From the NCBI GenBank assembly GCA_038501625.1, contig JAZAYU010000008.1, positions 1,922,001-1,986,000 of the forward strand: 64,000 bases of DNA, written 5' to 3'. This document shows positions 28,701-37,700 of the stretch, one piece after another. The stretch comes from Corbicula japonica. Its lineage: Eukaryota > Mollusca > Bivalvia > Venerida > Cyrenidae. Position 1 is the stretch's first letter, and each line of letters begins with the position of its first letter. A program made the position numbers and the translations under genes. A model generated the notes under the pieces. It was not told where the DNA came from and did not search any database. It saw only the letters and a program-made list of their open reading frames with translations.

Positions 28701-31700
28701 GGAAGCTTGATTTATAATGTTCGCAAAATGATCTGAAGATGTCAATACTTTAGAAATGAATGCAACACTACATAAACACATATTTCTTCAGTAATATATG
28801 TCTTACACAGGCTTTCAACACTTTCCGTGGTTTTAAATACTATGTTTACTTTCACTTTTGCGATATTGTAGGCGACAATCTGATTGGTTCAAGGGGTTAG
28901 TGATAAAAACACGTTTTAGTTACTCGTCATCAGATCCTGATAGCGTAGCGGTTTTCAGGAGATGATTTTAATCAGATTGCTTGCAGTTTTAATCTTTATT
29001 GTTTTAATCTTCAATCATCATTTCTAAAATAATATTGTAAAACATGTCAAATGTAGGCATGAGCTTCTCAAATTAGAAGCCAATTAACAACATCAAACAC
29101 CTTTGCCATGCTATCTGCAGTAGGTGCGAAAAACAACCATTCAGTAACCATTTCGCGTACGTGATTAGGTGCCCTAGTGTTTTTACAACAATTTATTACT
29201 TAACAATTTTATGACAGTTTGATATTTTAATAAACGTAGGAAACAATCAACAGTTAATAAAGAAACATTTTACAATTGTTTCAACGATTCTCGGTACGTT
29301 AATGAACGAGCGTCATTGTCTTTATCGATTAACGCGGTATTAATGTTGTTACTTCCCTTTTTTTCCCTTTCCAAATATACAAAAAATGGCCATTGATAGA
29401 ATTTTACTATCTTTTATGAAACAAAAAATGGGGTCCAAGGGTCGACCGCGTTATATTGGATTTAGCGATAAAGCGGATCTCGATATAGAGGAGCCCGACT
29501 GTAGTTAATTTTATAGATAAAGTTTTTAACTGGCAAATTAATGTAATTGACACAGCTTCCTTTCAGTTTGAAATATATAGTCAATTCATTGTTCATAGTA
29601 GAGTTTACCACAAATTTACTAATTTTATTCACCTTGTTGTAGACCCTGATAAGACTGCACCAAAGCTGATCCAGGTCTACACTGGTTGCAAATATGACAC
29701 TGAGCTTCGGACTTGAAGCAAAAAACTATTCATTTTTTGTTTCAGAAAAAGGAAGAGTTTATGCAGCTTCTGAATGAAACGCCAGACATAACAAGTTATT
29801 CCCGCTATGCTGATGTTAGAGATGAAATCTCGCACGACCCCCGATTCCACAATGTTGACACAGAAGACCAGAGAGAAAAATACTTCAATGAATACATAAC
29901 CAATTTGGTAAGTATCATTGTCATAGTTTTCTTCCAGGTTGTTACTTGGAACTGCAGATTTATTGTGTCGCCTGCGATACCAGGTAGACACATAGGGATG
30001 CTATTGTCCGGGGGCGTCGTCGTCGGTGCCGTCGTCCGGTAGTCCCCCAACTTTAATCTGAAACTTAATGTTGCCTATAACTTTGAAAGAACTTGACCTA
30101 TTCACTTCATACTTGGAATAAATCATCAGCATGAACAATGCCATCTGTGACGACAAGAATGATAACTCCAGTTTCAATATTTTTTGAGTTATGCCCCTTT
30201 GAAATGCAACTTGAATCTGAAACTTAATGTTGCCTATAACTTTGAAAGTACTTGTCCTATTCACTTCATACTAGGAATATATCATCAGCATGAACAATTC
30301 CATCTGTGACAACAAGAATGATAACTCCAGTTTCAATATTTTTTGAGTTATGCCCCTATGAAATTCAACTTTAATCTGAAACTTTATGTTGCCTATAACT
30401 TTGAAAGTACCTTGTCCTATACACTTCATACTTGGAATATATCATCAGCATGAACAATGCCTTCTGTGACGACAAGAATGATAACTCCAGTTTCAATATT
30501 TTTTGAGTTATGCCCCTTTCAAATGCAACTTTAATCTGAAACTTTATGTTGCCTATAACTTTGAAAGTACTTGTCCTATTCACTTTGTACTTGGAATATA
30601 TCATCAGCATGAACAATGCCATCTGTGACAACAAGAATGATAACTCCAGTTTCAATATTTTTTTAGTTATGCCCCTTTCAAATGCAACTTTAACCGGAAA
30701 CTTAATGTTGCCTATAACTTTGATTATACTTGTTCTATTCACTTCATACTTGGAATATATCATCAGCATGAACAATGCCATCTACGACAACAAGAATGAT
30801 AACTCCAGTTTCAATATTTTTTGAGTTATGCCCCTTTCTAATGCAACTTTAACCTGAAACTTAATGTTGCCTTAACTTTGAAAGTACTTGTCCTATTCAC
30901 TTCATACTTGGAATATATCATCAGCATGAACAACGCCATCTGTAACGACAAGAATGATAACACCAGTTTCAATATTTTGGAGTTATGCCCCTTTCAAATG
31001 CAACTTTAACATGAAACTTAATGTTGCCTATAACTTTGAAAGTACTTGTCCTATTCACTTCATACTTGGAAAACATTATCAGCATGATCAACAACATTGG
31101 TAACAAAAAGAATCATAACTCCTGTTTGATTATACTTTGAGTTATGCCCCTTCCAAATGCAACTTTAACATGAAACTTAATGTTGACTTTAACTTTGAAA
31201 ATTCACTTGATATTCGAAATAAATCATCTTCATGAAAAGCGTCATTATGAAGAACAAGAATGATAACTCCTGCTGGACTATTTTATGAGTTGTGTCCCTT
31301 TAATATACAACTTTAACATGAAACTTAATGTTGCTTATAACTTTTAAAGTACTTGTCCTATTCACTCATCGAATATATCATCTTCATGAACAACAACATG
31401 GGTTACAACAAGAATCATAACTCCTGTTTGACTTTTTTTTTTCAAATGCAAATTTCACATGAAACTTAATGTTGCGTATAATTTGAAAGTACTTGCCCTA
31501 TTCATTGAATACTTGGATTGTATCATCAACATGAACAGTGCGATCGACAACTACAAAAATTATAACTCCTGTTTGAATATTTTTTGAGTTATGTCCCTAT
31601 CAAATGCAACCTTCACATGAAACTTAGTGTTGCCTGTAAAATGGAAAGTACTTGTTCAATTCACTTAATACTTTGAAAAACTCATCTGCGTGCACAAACC

Positions 31701-34700
31701 AATTTTTGAAGATGATAACTCGGGTTTCACCATTATAATAGTTATTCCCCTTTTAAATGCAATTTAGATGACACATGTGTTCTGTGGTCTAGTATTGAAA
31801 TCAACTTAAATAAAATATTTTTATTATATATGATTAAAAATAGGCCCACATTTCAACTTTTTCCATGCAGGCGACACGTGTTCCGCGGAACACAACATTC
31901 TAGTTAAAATTTAATATACATATTTCTTCTGTAGAAGATAGTTTACAGTACTGTCTAACTTTTCACTTACATTAAATTCATTAAAAAAGGTGCAACTACC
32001 ATTTTATGCATTTATTGTATAAAAATGTTTTTCCAAGAAATTTAAATGAATTTTTTGTTGAAATGTTGTCCAGACTTTTAAGATTTGATTTTTGTCAAAA
32101 AAATTTGTTTACACTGTTTATTTACTGAAAAAAAAAACCTGTTAAGTACATTTTATGAAGACAAAGAAGAATTTTCAATAAATTTTGTGCAGTTAACTTA
32201 GGGAAGGGGTGGGGGATGCAGGTAGAATATTATTCTAGCAAATAAAACTGGGTCACTCACTTTCTACATTACTGAGCTACAGAACATTTGTAATTTTACA
32301 TTTTCATTTAATGATCTGTTTCAGAAAAAGGCTGGTTACATCCAACTACTGCAAGATACACCTGACATTACAGCATACTCCAGGTGGCACGAATCCAAAC
32401 ATCTCATCGACACAGATCCTCGTTACCATGCAGTTGACACAGATTTACATAGGGCACAATGGTTCAACCAGTACGTTAATAAACTGGTAAGTACAGAAAT
32501 AAGAAACAATGGCCTAGAAATGCAGGTTAAATTCTGGTCAGAAATGCAAGGAAAATTGGTTCCAGCACCCTTACAGTTTTTAAACTCCATACAAAACATT
32601 TCCTAATGGCATTTTCATTCAGATCTTGTGAATAAATTCTGCCTTTGTGAACACCAGCAGGTGCTTTTTGTTGAGCGGTGGTCTTTTAACTGGTTTAAGT
32701 ACACACAGATGATACGTTTGGGAAGAAAATTGGTGTTTGTAGCCAGGGTGGTAAGTTAATTTTTTACACCAATTTTACTACATATGTATCAGAATAGAGA
32801 TAAAAGTTGTTTTATCATGTGTTTTAGGCTGGTATAGGCTATGGAGACGTAGATTTTGGTCTCACTGTCGGTGGATTCAAGTCCATAGACAGACGACAAG
32901 AATTCCTCCCCATTAAACCAGTGTCAACAGTAAGTCAACCAGTATTCTCTTTGTGAATGATTTAACAGCTGTTTTTAAGCTTTACTACAAATGCAAAAAG
33001 GTCATCATTGCATTCCCAATTGAAAGCACTGATTGTTGTCACTTTGTCACTACAACATTGACATATTTAAACCTATTTGAAAATGAAATGCTAAAAAGTT
33101 CAAGCTATTTACTGTTCCTCCTAGTTTAATTTGTTTGACATTTGCTGTTAGTCCATTTAAACAATATTGTTCAATGAATTTTGTTTCATTTTATTAAAAA
33201 AGACAACGACAGCAATAAAATTACTCTGCAAAACAGTTTATAACAATACATGTATTTTACATATACCCCCGACCCCCAAAAGGTTTCTTCATATTCTTTG
33301 TCTCCCTCTATTTTGTTTATAACTGAATTTTAACTGTGTTTTATGGTGTCTGGGTACATTCAGTTTAGTCCAATAACTCAACAGCTTGCAGCTCATCTTA
33401 AATGGTGAGTTAAAGTTGTAAACACTTCAAATCATAAAGTGGTATGCAAGAAATATTCATAAATGTCAAACTTAGAAGTTTATAAGAAAATATTAAGGGC
33501 ATTGTGATGGGAGGAGAACCTATAAGTTTTATTTTTTATGGAACAATAATTTTGAGATGAAATTTAAGACAATAAGCTTTAAGACAAGCAATTACAAACT
33601 GTATAACTATAATTATGTACTCAATAGGCAAAGCGAACAAAGTCGACTGATGAGCCCATGCCTTTCTTTGAACCACCGGGTGAAACAGATGTTGACGCCT
33701 TTGGCAGGAAGAGGATGCCTCCACCAGTTGCTAAGAAACCACGTGCTCACAGCGGCTACGATTCTGAGGAAGACAGATTGTTACATAGTCAGACTGGCGT
33801 GGTATGCTGTCCTCCATTGTTTGCCTTTACTGTAAAATCTCTCCTTTTCCTAAGTTGATCCTTTCAAGTGGTCATACTGTGCATTGATTTAGAAATATTT
33901 TGTGACTGGTGAAGGGTGATGTTTGGGGTATTTGATGCTATTTGATGAAATTGCCTTTTTGAAAAGATCTTATAAAAATCCAGAAATTTAAGCAAATACT
34001 TGATTTAAAATACGGATATTTAGATTATGATGCGTCCAATAGACTAAAATCATCTGCAGTGGAGTTTTTAAATTGTGACTTCTTGTAACCTCTTTCTTTT
34101 CTGGCATGTCCTTGTCAGAGGATTGTTTTTGGCAACCAGTCACAGTTAATTTCTAAATCTTAGTTCGTGCAAACTCAACATTGTTTTGCAAAAAAAAAAA
34201 AATATTTTCAGTTTGCTTTTAATGCTATTCTAAAGTCTACAGAAATGTTTCAGTGTTTTCTTGGGTGTTTCTCTGATACAGAATTTAAATTAACTATGGT
34301 AACACAAAATTCATGATTAGTTTCTAAGTTCTTGTTAACCATTTATGACAAATTTGAAGTGCAGCACTTTTACTTTACATGTAAAACATATTAGCCAACA
34401 GAGAAACCTTAGGGGTCAAAATTGCTAATCTATTAGTGAACAGTTTATTTGCACAATTTGTGATTAAGTGCATATGTATAGTTTATGCTCAAAGCAGCAG
34501 AAAAATTCTTGATAAAATCTGTTTCATCGTAGGTATAAACATCATCAGCATCAATTAGAACAAATACAGAACACTTCCTTACAGGATTTCCACAAAATAG
34601 CCTAGGATTATCAAACTGAAGTTGAAGACCAGTCTAAAATCTCAAGCATCTGATTGGCTTAATTGGAGACTAGTCTGCATTTCAGCCTATCAGATGCAGG

Positions 34701-37700
34701 AGATTTGAGCCTGGTCTTCAGTTTTATGATCTTGGGATCTGTAGTTCCTATGAAACTAATCATTAATTTATGCAGCCTAATTTTACCGTTAGTTTTCACT
34801 GGTGAGGTTTATTAATACAAAATCTTTCAAGTAAGAAAGACAAATGTTAGAACAAGCCTCCGTATTTTTTACCCAGCCCATAACAGTGAAGACGGAATCA
34901 TACAAGTACAGTCCTGACATGAATGATATGCCTCGATCTACGTCAAATATTCCTATTGTTGAAACAAAGACTCATAAGGTAACATACGAAAAAGATGGAA
35001 TCCCGTATGAAACAGAAGACAGTATATTAATCAGCGCTCATTCTGTGACCACAAAATCCACGACTATCGACACAACTACAGTAAGGGCCTCTGGCGTGAT
35101 GTTGTTTTACAGTTAATCCCTCTAAACCCTTTACATGTATAACTCTAGCAACTTGCATGTTTCATTGAATTTCTGTCTAGAAGTCCTTGAATCCAGCTAT
35201 TGCTAATTTATTGCTAAGTAACGCAGATCACCAGGATTCCTGTTAAAACACAAAATATAGAAATGGGAATTCTGCCAGAGATTTGGAGTAGATTTCTTTA
35301 CTGTACTTTTTTACAATTTTAATATTTCAACAGGGTAAATAACATTTTTATACTTCTGTTGACTTCTTCCATCAGTTTTATTTTCAAAACTTTCTGCCAT
35401 ATAAATACACTGCAGCTCCATTATAACATGATCTGATTTTTGGCGATATTCAATATATTGTGTATTGCTTATTGATCCTGATTTTCAAATATTGATTATG
35501 TAAAACAGAGTATCAATGTTCATTTCATTTCATCTGTCAAATTTATTCTGATCCAGTTTTCACAAGATAATTGTGATCGACAAATTCTTTATACTGCAAT
35601 ATTAGATGCAGTTTCTTTAAAAACTGTGTTTTTCATTGGTCAGCTGCAGATAGCTTCATAGTATAGGACATAAGAGTTTTGTAGTATTCACCGATTTATT
35701 TATTGCACAGATCAAAAATCACCTCTCAGATGAAAATAAGGATTGGTAATTTTTGTGTTGTTTTTTTTGTAAGAAAACTACAGGTGATATTTTAATCTTC
35801 AATGTCAAATGAAATCCATTCTTTTATCAATCTGTAGTGGTAAGTGGTAATCCTCTGTTCTTCACAGTGGGTTGTATTGTGGACATCATAATATAAGTGC
35901 AACATTTTTGCTGTTTGTTTCCTATTTTTTGCTTATATCGCCCTTTACATTGAGGTATGCTGGTTGTGTACCCCCGATGACCATGATATAATGGAGCTGC
36001 AGTGTATTGCTTTCGTACAAAAATATTAAAATAACTGTTTAGAGGGAACTGTTTTGTTGTGCGGTCAGGCATGGAGAGTTAGGTGCACCTTGTTTGGCTT
36101 GTCTGTAGCAATGCTTGTACTAGCCCTAGTTTTCTGTTTCCTTTTGTTTTGTTAAGCATGAAATTTTTGCCTTGATCATCCATCTGCCTTTACTGGTGGA
36201 TATTTTCAGTATATAAATTTAGTTCAGTTTTATTTCTAAATCCGATCATCAATCCCATTTTAAAGATTTTATAAGGATGTTTTTATTATGGAAGTTTATG
36301 AAAAGACTGCATGCTTTTCAAAGCAAATCAATCCCAGTGAAAACTAACTTACCCTCACTCTTATGTAATTTAAGATATATTCTTTCTGCTAGTGAATGCC
36401 TTTAATACCCTTAAAATTGCTCTTTCCAAACATTTTTAATCAAATTATTGTACATATTATAAAAATGAATAGCCTATAAATGTTACACTGTTGGTTTGTA
36501 CATTATTATTGTGATCAGAAGTCAGGTGAAGAAATTATGTTCAGGATAATATGAGTTTAGATTTTGTTTTTGATGAAGTTGCGTAGGAATGCTATGCATG
36601 GCTAGCATTTGTTTTGTATAACACATTTTGAAATAATTTTGAAGGTCACAAAAATGTGCTTAAAGCATATAGTGTGTGCTGGATTGATTGAATCGCTTAA
36701 GAATCGGATCTGTTAAATTACAGACCATTTGTGTGTCCTCCATATATATGCATTTTTATGGGTGTGCGACCAATATGGATCCAGATCAGCTGGCACATCT
36801 GTACTGTCTGATCTGGATCTGCACAGGTCTCATTTTGGTCAGAAATAACCCAAATGAATAAAAAAGCGAACAGTTTAGATCCTGATCAGATGGCACAGAT
36901 CCTGATCAGATGGCACAGATGTGCCGACTGATCTGGATCTAAACTGTTTACCCTCGCAATAAAGGTGTATTTATGGAGGAAAGGGTTAAGTTTAATGGCA
37001 CTTAAATTGTACCTGTGCGAATTTTTTAGTTTGAACAAGATTCTTAATTTCCCTACAATATCTATATTTAAGTTTACTGTAGCTGTATTGAAGCTGCAAA
37101 CATCATGAGTACTGTATAGTGGGTTTTTCATGTGGTGCTCCTTTCTTAAATTTCTGTGTTTGAGTCCAACAACACATTACATGGTCAGTTGTTAATGCAC
37201 ACACTAAAACATGACATTTCCAGATGAAATTATTTATTTATGCACATAGAACTTTAAAATCTACTGGTGTAAGACCAAAAACACATTTTAACATATTTGC
37301 CTCTTTCAACTTCATGATAAATAGCCTAAATTCATGTCATTTTCTCTATTGATGCTTCTTGGAAAAAAATAATAAGAAATTTGATGATGCATGCATACTT
37401 GTTACATGACTTGAAGCTCTTACTTCATGCATTATATATGATGATTTTGTTTATTTATTTTTTTTCGGAGAAAAACAACAACAATAGCCAAAGGCATTTT
37501 ATAATGCATCTTGTGGAAGATTTCAGAAAAGGTGTAATTCTTCTGGAAGCATTTAAAATGAACTAAAGCTGGCTAGACAACTCTGTGAATAAAAACAACA
37601 GCTTGTAACATGTTTCTACAATTTCTTTTCTTAGAATAATGTTAAGCATTTGTGTTTTGGAATTGTTTTCAGCTATTCATCCTACACCAGTATAATTTTT

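Noticed and set aside
30371..30824. 136- and 92-codon frames on opposite strands
   Set aside because: They derive from ~158-bp tandem units; both strands stay open only because the unit is repeated.
29985..31860. CRISPR-like array
   Set aside because: Units are contiguous ~158-bp direct repeats with no spacers, in a eukaryotic intron; they are the core of a Helentron-type element.
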